Assembly (NCBI GenBank): GCA_030524065.1
Contig: JAUNHF010000091.1
Coordinates: 1-7,105 of the forward strand
Source: Deinococcus sp.
Lineage (GTDB): Bacteria > Deinococcota > Deinococci > Deinococcales > Deinococcaceae
Reading direction: 5' to 3'
DNA length: 7,105 bases
Shown here: one piece after another, positions 1 through 5,978 of the stretch
How positions within the stretch are numbered: position 1 is the stretch's first letter
How the letters are laid out: every line of letters begins with the position of its first letter
Translations under genes and position numbers: made by a program
The notes under the pieces: model-generated
The model's input: only the letters and a program-made list of their open reading frames with translations
Told to the model about the DNA's origin: nothing
The model's database searches: none

Positions 1-442
1 CTTTAATCCCGGCGAGGGCGGCATAAAAATCGGCGCGGACGCCCTGGCCCGCGCAGGCGACGTGGTGGTGCAGACCAAGAACGACTACGACAACGAAATC
101 TTTAACGGCACCCTCGGCACGGTGCTGGAAGAACGCGGCGCCCGGCTGCTGGTGGACTTTGACGGGAACATCGTGGAGTTGGGGGGCATGGAGCTGTTTA
201 ACCTGCAACTCGGCTACGCGCTGACCGTCCACCGCGCCCAGGGCAGCGAGTGGCCCGCCGTGGTGGGCGTGCTGCACGAGGCGCACATGCCGATGCTCTC
301 GCGCCCGCTGGCGTACACGGCCCTGACCCGCGCCCGCGAGGAGTTTCACGCGGTGGGTTCGGCTTCGGCCTGGGCGCGGGCGGCGGCTTCGCAAAAAGAA
401 GAGCGGTACACGGCGTTGCTGGAGAGGGTGCGGGGGCGCTAG
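1..442 (+). CDS. recD2: RecD2-like ATP-dependent DNA helicase, C-terminal part (5' end outside window)
   Basis: The reading frame is open from the window edge (first complete codon at 2) to a TAG at 440-442, giving the last 146 residues of a longer protein. It looks like the C-terminal end of a superfamily 1B helicase of the RecD/TraA type. The stretch QTKNDYDNEIFNGTLGTV (roughly 74-127) resembles the small beta-barrel insert near helicase domain 2B that follows 'GDRV' in RecD2. GYALTVHRAQGSEW (212-253) is the conserved motif with the HRAQGSEW core, and YTALTRAR (314-337) is motif VI with its arginines. RecD2 proteins are 5'-3' helicases found in bacteria lacking RecBC, Deinococcus among them, and act in DNA repair; they are usually over 700 residues, so about four fifths of this gene is missing here. 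It ends 21 bases before the convergent pseudogene. Other UvrD_C_2-containing helicases or TraA-like relaxases share these motifs, so RecD2 is likely but not certain. Confidence 0.8.
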   Translation, partial: FNPGEGGIKIGADALARAGDVVVQTKNDYDNEIFNGTLGTVLEERGARLLVDFDGNIVELGGMELFNLQLGYALTVHRAQGSEWPAVVGVLHEAHMPMLSRPLAYTALTRAREEFHAVGSASAWARAAASQKEERYTALLERVRGR

Positions 443-463
443 TCGGCAAATCCCCACAGAGCG

Positions 464-872
464 TTAAAGATTCAGGGCCAGTCGGACCAGTTCGGCATTG
501 TCCCCAGCGGGTGTCCCATCTGGGCGCTCCAATGTGTCTTCCAGCCCGATGCGTGCCTGTACTTTTAGAAGTTTGGCTTTCCTGAGTAGGGGCCAGGCAC
601 TCCGGCCTTCTCCATGCAGCAGCACAGGGCATGGCACTCCCGCCACCTGCTCCAGCAGCGGTTGGGCCAAGTTTTCCGCCTCTGGCACGAGACGGTGTCA
701 GGGTCAAGGCTTTCCGAACCGTCCTCTGCGCGGGGGTGAATGTGAATGGATACAGCGCCCGCTGCCTGCACACTGATGGCCGTTTGGACCGCCCGCGCCG
801 CGCCAGGGTCAGCGGGAGGGCAGAGTGCTCTGAGGCCTGACGGTTGCCGTTGACGCATGCTTGCAGCCACAT
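464..872 (-). pseudogene. Decayed DUF849/BKACE family gene (beta-keto acid cleavage enzyme remnant)
   Basis: Read on the - strand, three successive frames give pieces of one DUF849/BKACE protein in the right order. From 872 to about 807: MWLQACVNGNRQ...ALPLT, the family N-terminus. From about 806 to 691: AARAVQTAISVQAAGAVSIHIHPR...ESLDPDTV, holding the HxH zinc-ligand motif (HIHPR). From about 690 to the TAA at 466-464: PEAENLAQPLLEQV...VLLHGEGRSAWPLL...ARIGLEDTLERPDG...NAELVRLAL, the family C-terminus with its GLED glutamate. Each junction equals a net loss of one base modulo three. The middle of the protein is absent: about 136 residues remain of a usual 240-300, so roughly 100 or more codons were deleted near 686-700. 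The start at 872 has a Shine-Dalgarno-like GGTGGAG (889-883) ten bases upstream; the ATG at 881 is too close to it. Family members condense or cleave beta-keto acids with acetyl-CoA; the ancestral substrate cannot be told. It must be non-functional. Confidence 0.85.
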
Positions 873-892
873 GCCCAACATTCTCCACCCGC

Positions 893-907
893 TACAATCC
901 CCCCATG
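893..907 (+). promoter_or_regulatory. Leaderless-type -10 box of thrC
   Basis: TACAAT at 893-898 matches the sigma70 -10 consensus at 5 of 6 positions and lies six bases before the thrC ATG at 905. Transcription would therefore begin at or next to the A of the ATG. No purine-rich ribosome binding site exists between the box and the start; the spacer is all C. No convincing -35 is present at 16-18 bases upstream (around 870-876), which is tolerated in leaderless promoters of Deinococcus. The box sits just upstream of the start of the dead divergent gene. Confidence 0.6.
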
Positions 908-2326
908 CAGTACGTCTCCACGCGCGGTCACCAACGCTTAGGCACTTTCACCGACGTGCTGCTCTCCGGCCTTGCGCCCGACGGTGGGCTGGCGATGCCG
1001 GAGCATATCCCGGCCTTCAATGCTGCCGAGCTGGAACAGCTGCGCCCGCTGGCCTATCCGGACCTTGCCTATGAGGTGATGCGTCCCTTTATTTCAGATA
1101 TTCCGGAAGATGACCTGCGCGGGCTGCTGCGCCGCACCTACCACGCCGAGGTGTTTGGCAGCGCGGAGATTACGCCGCTGACCCCCTTGGGCGATTCGGG
1201 CCTGTACCTGCTGGAACTCTCCAACGGTCCTTCGCTGGCCTTCAAGGACATGGCGATGCAGTTTCTGGGCCACGCCTTCGAGTATGTGCTGGAGCGGGAT
1301 AACCGCCGGATCAATATCCTGGGTGCGACTTCGGGCGATACCGGCAGCGCCGCCGAGTACGCCATGCTGGGCAAAGAGCGGGTGAACGTGTTTATGCTAT
1401 CGCCGCATGGCCGCATGAGCCGCTTTCAGCAGGCGCAGATGTACTCGCTGAACGAACCGAACATCTTCAACATCGCCATTAAAGGCGTGTTCGACGACTG
1501 CCAGGACCTGGTCAAGGCCGTGAATGCTGACGCCGAATTCAAGGCGCAGTACGACATCGGGGCCGTGAACTCCATCAACTGGGGCCGGGTGCTGGCGCAG
1601 GCGGTGTACTACTTCCGGGCCTACTTCGCGCTGGGGCTGCCTGCGGGTGCCGAAGCGGATTTTTGCGTGCCCAGCGGCAACTTTGGCAACGTGTTTGCGG
1701 GTTACCTGGCCAAAATGATGGGCCTGCCCGTCGGTCAGCTGGTGGTAGCGAGCAATGAAAACAGCGTGCTGCACGAGTTCTTCAGCGGCGGTGTATACCA
1801 CGTCTGGCCTGCCGAGCGGGTGGCGCAGACCAGCAGCCCCAGCATGGACATCGGCAAGGCGTCCAACTTCGAGCGCTTTTTGTACCTGATGACGGGCGGG
1901 GACGCCGCGCAGACCGCCGGCTGGTGGGCCGAGGTGGGTGCGGGCCGCCCGGTGAACCTCTCCGGCACGCCCCACTGGGACGCGGTGACCGCCAGTGGCT
2001 TCCGCGCCGGCAAGAGCAGCCACGCTGGCCGTCTGGCGACCATTCGCCGCGTGGACCGCGAGTTTGGCCGCCTGATTGACCCGCACACCGCCGACGGAGT
2101 TCTGGTCGGAGAGCAGTTCCAGCGCCCCGGCGTGCCGATGGTGTGCCTGGAAACGGCGCTGCCCGCCAAGTTTGGCGAGACGGTGCAGGAGGCAGTGGGC
2201 CGCCTACCGGAGCGCCCGGCGCAGTTTGAGGACATTGAGGACCGCCCCCGCCACTGCGAGGTGCTGCCCAACGACGTAGAGGCGCTCAAGCGGCTGCTGG
2301 TGCAAAAGTTGGGCGAGCAGGGCTAG
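905..2326 (+). CDS. thrC: Threonine synthase
   Basis: A 473-residue PLP enzyme that converts O-phospho-L-homoserine to L-threonine and phosphate in the cytoplasm. The N-terminus, MQYVSTRG followed by FTDVLLSGLAPDGGLAMPE, is the family signature. SLAFKD carries the PLP-binding lysine (K114), GATSGDTGSA (140-149) and SGNFGN (257-262) are the phosphate- and cofactor-binding loops, and SSPSMDI..ASNFERF follows. Length and sequence fit the long form typical of proteobacteria and fungi, not the short form of about 350 residues. The ATG at 905 is chosen because the preceding in-frame ATG at 857 adds 16 residues foreign to the family and has no ribosome binding site, while 905 has a -10 box six bases upstream. 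It ends in TAG at 2324-2326; 137 bases separate it from dapB, which has its own promoter, so the two are probably separate transcription units. I see no clear terminator after it. It competes with the dap genes for aspartate semialdehyde. Confidence 0.96.
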   Translation: MQYVSTRGHQRLGTFTDVLLSGLAPDGGLAMPEHIPAFNAAELEQLRPLAYPDLAYEVMRPFISDIPEDDLRGLLRRTYHAEVFGSAEITPLTPLGDSGLYLLELSNGPSLAFKDMAMQFLGHAFEYVLERDNRRINILGATSGDTGSAAEYAMLGKERVNVFMLSPHGRMSRFQQAQMYSLNEPNIFNIAIKGVFDDCQDLVKAVNADAEFKAQYDIGAVNSINWGRVLAQAVYYFRAYFALGLPAGAEADFCVPSGNFGNVFAGYLAKMMGLPVGQLVVASNENSVLHEFFSGGVYHVWPAERVAQTSSPSMDIGKASNFERFLYLMTGGDAAQTAGWWAEVGAGRPVNLSGTPHWDAVTASGFRAGKSSHAGRLATIRRVDREFGRLIDPHTADGVLVGEQFQRPGVPMVCLETALPAKFGETVQEAVGRLPERPAQFEDIEDRPRHCEVLPNDVEALKRLLVQKLGEQG

Positions 2327-2396
2327 GGCGGGATTGGCGTTTGTCAGGCCGGAGGCGGTGTCTGCTGGCTTTTCGTCTGACAGCAGCGGCCAAGGC

Positions 2397-2425
2397 TAGA
2401 CAGTGTGTACCCACGCGCTTATACT
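2397..2425 (+). promoter_or_regulatory. Sigma70-type promoter of dapB
   Basis: The -35 box TAGACA (2397-2402) and the -10 box TATACT (2420-2425) each match consensus at five of six positions and are separated by exactly 17 bases. Predicted transcription start is about 2431-2433, giving a leader of about 32 bases before the dapB ATG. This is the best-formed promoter in the window and may serve the whole dapB-dapA-dapL-lysA run. Confidence 0.7.
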
Positions 2426-2434
2426 GCGCCATCT

Positions 2435-2451
2435 CAGTTGCCCGGCAACTG
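2435..2451. promoter_or_regulatory. 17-bp palindrome in the dapB leader (candidate operator or RNA hairpin)
   Basis: CAGTTGCCCGGCAACTG is a perfect inverted repeat of two 8-base arms around one central base. It begins two to four bases after the predicted transcription start and ends two bases before AGGA (2454-2457), the likely ribosome binding site of dapB. As DNA it is well placed for a repressor; as RNA it would form a 7-bp stem with a 3-base loop beside the ribosome binding site. The symmetry is seen; the role is inferred. Confidence 0.5.
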
Positions 2452-2463
2452 TCAGGACCTTCC

Positions 2464-3363
2464 ATGACCCAGCCCCAGCCTGCCCCCAGCGAACCGGCCC
2501 AGCGCTCCTTGCGCCTGGGGCTGGTGGGGTACGGGCGGATGGGCCGCGTCATCCATGCCCTTGCTGAGGAACGCGGACACCGCGTGGTGGCGGTAGTGGA
2601 CCCGCACGCGCTGCAGGCGACCGCCCCTGCCCTGACCCCCGAACTGGCCGCTCAGGTGGACGCGGTCATTGACTTTTCGGTACCGGCCAGCGCCCAGGAC
2701 AATATCCTGTTTTATGGGCGCAGCGGCATTCCGGCTGTGGTCGGCACCACCGGCTGGTATGACCAGCTCCCAGCCATCCAGGCCGAGCTGGCCGGGCAGC
2801 CCGCCGCCATCATCTGGTCGGGCAACTTCTCTATCGGGGTGCGGCTGTTTACCCGGCTGGCGGCGCAGGCGGCGGCCCTGTTCGCGCCGTTCGCTGAGTA
2901 CGATGCCTTGCTGCACGAGTTCCACCACGCGGGCAAGGCCGACAGCCCCAGCGGCACCGCGCTGGAACTGGCTCAGGCCGTGCAAGGCGCGTGGCCGCGC
3001 CAGCCTGAGCTGCACACCGCCCGCCTGGACCGCCCGCGCCGCCCGCAGGAACTGCACCTGTCCAGCACGCGGGGCGGGTCTATCCCGGGCACCCACACCG
3101 TCATCTTTGACAGCCCCGCCGACACAGTCGAGCTGACCCACCGCGCCCGCACTCGCGAAGGCTTCGCCGCCGGCGCCGTGCAGGCCGCCGAGTGGATTGC
3201 CGCTGGGCGCCAGGGCTTTTTTACGCTGGATGAGCTGCTGGACGATATTGTTGCTGCCCAGCCTGGACCGGTATGGCTCGGTTCGGTGCAGCCTGATTCG
3301 GCACAGGCCCGCCCACAGCTCAAACACAAACTTTCTCCGGATACCGCTGCGCGAAAACGCTAA
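2464..3363 (+). CDS. dapB: 4-hydroxy-tetrahydrodipicolinate reductase
   Basis: A 299-residue cytoplasmic enzyme that reduces the DapA product to tetrahydrodipicolinate with NAD(P)H, the second committed step of the diaminopimelate route to lysine. The Rossmann loop GYGRMGR is at residues 22-28. DFSVP and VVGTTGW follow. EFHHAGKADSPSGTA (about 152-166) is the DapB signature: H154 and K158 match the E. coli catalytic His159 and Lys163, and SPSGTA binds the substrate. RGGSIPGTHTVIF is also conserved. VVDPH ends the second strand of the dinucleotide fold; the acidic residue there hints at NADH use, which is inference. The ATG at 2464 has AGGA six bases upstream and lies about 32 bases after a good promoter. 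Family members usually stop near residue 240-270, soon after the equivalent of FTLDELLDDIV (ending at 263); here 36 more residues of low-complexity, basic-ended sequence follow, the last part encoded by one arm of an inverted repeat. Identity is secure; the tail is odd. Confidence 0.95.
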   Translation: MTQPQPAPSEPAQRSLRLGLVGYGRMGRVIHALAEERGHRVVAVVDPHALQATAPALTPELAAQVDAVIDFSVPASAQDNILFYGRSGIPAVVGTTGWYDQLPAIQAELAGQPAAIIWSGNFSIGVRLFTRLAAQAAALFAPFAEYDALLHEFHHAGKADSPSGTALELAQAVQGAWPRQPELHTARLDRPRRPQELHLSSTRGGSIPGTHTVIFDSPADTVELTHRARTREGFAAGAVQAAEWIAAGRQGFFTLDELLDDIVAAQPGPVWLGSVQPDSAQARPQLKHKLSPDTAARKR

Positions 3364-3382
3364 GGGGCTATCCGGAGAAGTT
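3329..3382. repeat. Long inverted repeat spanning the dapB stop codon
   Basis: AACTTTCTCCGGATA (3329-3343) pairs with TATCCGGAGAAGTT (3369-3382): 14 base pairs with a single bulged T, 11 of them uninterrupted. The 25-base loop holds GCG-AAAA-CGC and the dapB TAA (3361-3363). There is no T-run after the right arm, so it is not a standard intrinsic terminator. The form suits a small palindromic repeat element of the REP or MITE type, or an mRNA 3'-end stabiliser. No second copy is present in this window. Confidence 0.6.
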
Positions 3383-3442
3383 CTGATGTCCCTTTGAGAG
3401 AGGGGCCACCCGGCCAAAGCGGCCTGACAGACCTTCTTTTCC

Positions 3443-3459
3443 GGGCCATGCGCTGGCCC
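3443..3459. repeat. Short inverted repeat in the dapB-dapA gap
   Basis: GGGCCA (3443-3448) and TGGCCC (3454-3459) form a 6-bp stem around a TGCGC loop. It is preceded by CTTCTTTTCC and followed by a weakly T-rich stretch (GGATAGTTTCCTTCC), so it could act as a weak terminator or pause site, but it lacks a proper T-run. Short G+C-rich hairpins also arise by chance at this base composition. Confidence 0.3.
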
Positions 3460-3480
3460 TGGATAGTTTCCTTCCTCAAC

Positions 3481-3517
3481 TTCCGGCTCCCCACTGACTT
3501 TCGGGGCAGAGCCGGGA
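3481..3517. repeat. Hairpin upstream of dapA
   Basis: TTCCGGCTC (3481-3489) pairs with GAGCCGGGA (3509-3517) with one G-U pair, and the stem continues as CCC (3490-3492) with GGG inside 3503-3506 after a 2-base CA bulge. The loop is about 10 bases. It lies about 100 bases before the dapA start and has no T-run after it. It may be a structured part of the dapA leader; function unknown. Confidence 0.4.
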
Positions 3518-3613
3518 CCAGCCGCGTTGTCGCCAGCGGTGTCCTACAGACGCCGCCCAGTTCAAGTGCCTACGCCTTTAACGGCGCCGTTCCCTCCAAG
3601 GAGAACCCCCACC

Positions 3614-4549
3614 ATGACCACCGACCTTCTGCATCCCCTGGACCTCAGCGGCGTGTACACCGCCCTGATTACGCCTTTTACCCGCGACGGCTGGGTAGAC
3701 GAAGCCGCCCTGGCCGACCTGATCGAGTATCAGATCGAGTCCGGAGTCAGTGGCCTGGTCCCCTGCGGCACCACCGGCGAAAGCCCCACCCTGACCCACG
3801 CCGAGCACGACCATGTGGTGGACTTCACCGTGCGGCAGGCCGCCGGGCGCGTCCCGGTGATCGCCGGCACCGGTTCCAACTCCACCGCCGAGGCGATTCA
3901 GCTGAGTCAGCACGCCGAAATGAGCGGCGTAGACGGCGTGCTGCTGATCAACCCCTATTACAACAAGCCCACCCAAAAGGGCCTGTACGAGCACTTCCGC
4001 GCTGTGGCGCAGGCGGTCAATATTCCGGTGATTCTGTACAACATTCAGGGGCGCACCGCCGTGAACCTCGAAACGCCCACGCTGGTGCGGCTGGCCCAGG
4101 ACTGCCCCAACATCGCCGGGGTCAAGGAAGCCAGCGGCAGCCTGAAGCAGATGGCCGACGTGATCGGGCGGCGCCTCCCCGGCTTTCAGGTGGTCAGCGG
4201 CGACGACAATCTGGTGCTGGACCTGATTGAAGCGGGCGGGCACGGCGTGATTTCGGTGGCGAGCAATATCATTCCCGCCCAGATGGCCGAGCTGGTGCGC
4301 CTGGCCCGCGCCGGGCAGATGGAAGAAGCCCGTGCCCTGCAAGCCACGCTGGAGGCTTTTTTCCGTGCCTGCTTTGTGGAGACCAACCCCATCCCCATCA
4401 AGACCGCGCTGGCCCAGTACGGCTGGTGCGAAGAAACCTTCCGCCTGCCCATGACCACCCTGGAGGACGAAGCGCACAGAGGGGAGATTCTGGCGGCGCT
4501 GTCCGGGCTGGATGTGCGGCGGGGCCGCCAGCCCAGGGCTCACGGTTGA
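3614..4549 (+). CDS. dapA: 4-hydroxy-tetrahydrodipicolinate synthase
   Basis: A 311-residue class I aldolase-type enzyme that condenses pyruvate with aspartate semialdehyde, the committed step to lysine by the diaminopimelate route. CGTTGESPTL holds T53 and T54, matching E. coli Thr44 and Thr45. NPYYNKP holds Y115/Y116, the latter matching Tyr107. ILYNIQGRT holds the catalytic tyrosine Y142 and the substrate-binding R147. GVKEASG holds K171, the Schiff-base lysine, and VSGDD follows. All catalytic residues are present. One oddity is Q145 in YNIQGRT, where most relatives have proline (YNxPGRT). The ATG at 3614 is preceded by AAGGAG (3598-3603) at ten bases, and the next upstream in-frame start adds 29 proline/arginine-rich residues foreign to the family. 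It lies 250 bases after dapB, a wide gap for an operon, and 78 bases before dapL. Feedback inhibition by lysine is common in the family but cannot be judged from this sequence. Confidence 0.96.
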   Translation: MTTDLLHPLDLSGVYTALITPFTRDGWVDEAALADLIEYQIESGVSGLVPCGTTGESPTLTHAEHDHVVDFTVRQAAGRVPVIAGTGSNSTAEAIQLSQHAEMSGVDGVLLINPYYNKPTQKGLYEHFRAVAQAVNIPVILYNIQGRTAVNLETPTLVRLAQDCPNIAGVKEASGSLKQMADVIGRRLPGFQVVSGDDNLVLDLIEAGGHGVISVASNIIPAQMAELVRLARAGQMEEARALQATLEAFFRACFVETNPIPIKTALAQYGWCEETFRLPMTTLEDEAHRGEILAALSGLDVRRGRQPRAHG

Positions 4550-4614
4550 ACTTTGGGTGAGTGCGCGTCTCTATCCCTTCTTTCCGACCCCACCTTATTT
4601 CTTTTTCCCTGTTC

Positions 4615-4620
4615 AAGGAG
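4615..4620 (+). promoter_or_regulatory. Ribosome binding site of dapL
   Basis: AAGGAG lies seven bases before the ATG at 4628, a strong match with good spacing. It decides between this start and the in-frame upstream ATG at 4553, which would overlap a pyrimidine-rich stretch and add 25 residues not typical of DapL. Confidence 0.8.
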
Positions 4621-4627
4621 TCCTTAC

Positions 4628-5893
4628 ATGGCAAAACTTAACCCCAACTACCGCAAGCTCTCCGCCGGCTACCTGTTTCCTGAAATCGCCCGCCGGGTGC
4701 GTGAGTATTCGGCGGAGCATCCAGGCCAGACCATCTACCGCCTGGGCATCGGCAACACCACCGAGCCGCTGACGCCGACCATTTTGCAGGGGCTGCATGA
4801 CCGGGTGGCGGCCCTGGGCGTGCGTGACACCTACACCGGCTACGGCGACGAGCAGGGCGAAGCAGAGCTGCGTGAAGCCCTGGTCGCCTACTACGCGCAG
4901 CGCGGCGTGACGCTGGACCCCGGCGAGATTTTTGTGAGCGACGGTGCCAAGGCCGACGCCGCTAACATCCAGAACCTGTTCGCGCAGGGCAGCGTGATGG
5001 CGATTCAGAACCCGGCCTACCCGGTGTACGTGGACAGCAACGTGGTGGCGGGCCGCACCGGCGAGTACGACGCCGCAGCAGGTGCTTACGCGGGCCTGCG
5101 GCTGCTGGAAGGCAACCCGGACAACGGCTGGTTCGCCGCGCCGCCTGATGACGGGCAGGGTGAGCAGCTGGACGTGGTGTACCTGTGCAGCCCCAACAAC
5201 CCCACCGGAGCGGTGGCGACCCGCGAGCAGTTGCAGGCGTGGGTGGACTACGCCCGCGAGCACCGGGCCGTGATTGTCTTTGACGCCGCCTACGCCGAGT
5301 TCATCGCGGACCCCGAGCTGCCGCGTTCCATCTACGAGATTGAGGGTGCCAGAGAATGCGCCATCGAGCTGACCTCGTTCAGCAAGTTTTCCGGCTTTAC
5401 GGGGGTGCGCCTGGGCTGGGCGGTGGTGCCCTCCGCCCTACGTACCGAAGACAGCGAGCAAGGCGAACTGAACCGCATGTGGAACCGCCGTCAGAGCACC
5501 TTTTTCAATGGGGCCAGCAACATTGCCCAGTCGGGTGGCGTGGCTGCGCTGAGCCAAGCGGGGCAGGCCGAGAGCCGCGCCCTGGTCGCCTACTACATGG
5601 AAAATGCCCGCATCATTCGCTCGGCGCTGCGTGACCTGGGATTGGACGTGACCGGCGGCGACAACGCGCCCTATCTCTGGGTGAAGACGCCCACTGGCCC
5701 GGACGGAGAGCCGCTGGGCAGCTGGGACTTTTTTGACCAGTTGCTGCGTGAGGCGCAGGTCGTGGTGACCCCCGGCGCGGGCTTTGGCTCGGCGGGGGAG
5801 GGCTACGTGCGCTTTTCGGCCTTCGGGCACCGCGAGAACATCGAAGCGGCGGTGAGAAGCGTCCGCGAGCGGCTGCGGCTGCCAGGAAACTGA
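4628..5893 (+). CDS. dapL: LL-diaminopimelate aminotransferase
   Basis: A 421-residue PLP-dependent aminotransferase (fold type I) that converts tetrahydrodipicolinate and glutamate directly to LL-2,6-diaminopimelate and 2-oxoglutarate. It replaces the DapD, DapC and DapE steps. Diagnostic DapL motifs are all present: LGIGNTTEPL (around 39-48), GYGDEQG (71-77), VSDGAKAD, SPNNPTG (188-194), DAAYAEF with D219 and Y222 for PLP, SFSKFSGFTGVRLGW with the Schiff-base lysine K253, and the C-terminal carboxylate-binding R395 in YVRFSAFG. Length is as expected for the family (about 410). The GNTTEPL and SDGAK motifs separate it from ordinary aspartate or N-succinyl-DAP aminotransferases. It lies between dapA and lysA, in pathway order, with 78- and 85-base gaps, and is probably cotranscribed with them. 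Its presence means that the cluster uses the aminotransferase variant of the pathway, known from plants, Chlamydia and scattered bacteria. Confidence 0.94.
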   Translation: MAKLNPNYRKLSAGYLFPEIARRVREYSAEHPGQTIYRLGIGNTTEPLTPTILQGLHDRVAALGVRDTYTGYGDEQGEAELREALVAYYAQRGVTLDPGEIFVSDGAKADAANIQNLFAQGSVMAIQNPAYPVYVDSNVVAGRTGEYDAAAGAYAGLRLLEGNPDNGWFAAPPDDGQGEQLDVVYLCSPNNPTGAVATREQLQAWVDYAREHRAVIVFDAAYAEFIADPELPRSIYEIEGARECAIELTSFSKFSGFTGVRLGWAVVPSALRTEDSEQGELNRMWNRRQSTFFNGASNIAQSGGVAALSQAGQAESRALVAYYMENARIIRSALRDLGLDVTGGDNAPYLWVKTPTGPDGEPLGSWDFFDQLLREAQVVVTPGAGFGSAGEGYVRFSAFGHRENIEAAVRSVRERLRLPGN

Positions 5894-5978
5894 AAAGCAG
5901 GCGGCTGACCTCTGCCCCCCACCTGTCCACCCTTATACCACCTCTTACAGCGACTCTTGCACCGATAAGGAACCCCAC

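Noticed and set aside
198..881. A 227-residue open frame on the - strand
   Set aside because: Only its first ~25 residues match a real family (DUF849); the rest is out of frame with the remnant and then antisense to the helicase gene.
857..904. Longer thrC starting at the ATG at 857
   Set aside because: The extra 16 residues are unlike any threonine synthase N-terminus, there is no ribosome binding site, and a -10 box directly before 905 fits a leaderless start there.
2342..2391. Terminator after thrC
   Set aside because: CTGCTG/CAGCAG (2362-2367 and 2381-2386) and GGCCG/CGGCC (2347-2351 and 2387-2391) can pair, but with a large asymmetric bulge and no following T-run, so it is too weak to call.
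2341..2463. Longer dapB from an upstream TTG
   Set aside because: The extension would begin upstream of the good promoter at 2397-2425 and is arginine-rich sequence foreign to DapB; the ATG at 2464 has AGGA at six bases.
3364..3613. Lysine riboswitch before dapA
   Set aside because: I could not find the conserved L-box core segments or its five-way junction layout; only isolated hairpins are seen.
3394..4230. A + strand open frame overlapping dapA in another frame
   Set aside because: It starts at TTG with no ribosome binding site, and its product is low-complexity Arg/Pro/Gly sequence; it is a shadow of dapA. An internal ATG at 3448 also lacks a ribosome binding site, so no leader peptide is called.
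5934..5939. Possible -10 box (TATACC) for a separate lysA promoter
   Set aside because: It matches four of six positions and has no -35 at a usable distance; the 85-base gap is consistent with cotranscription from dapL.
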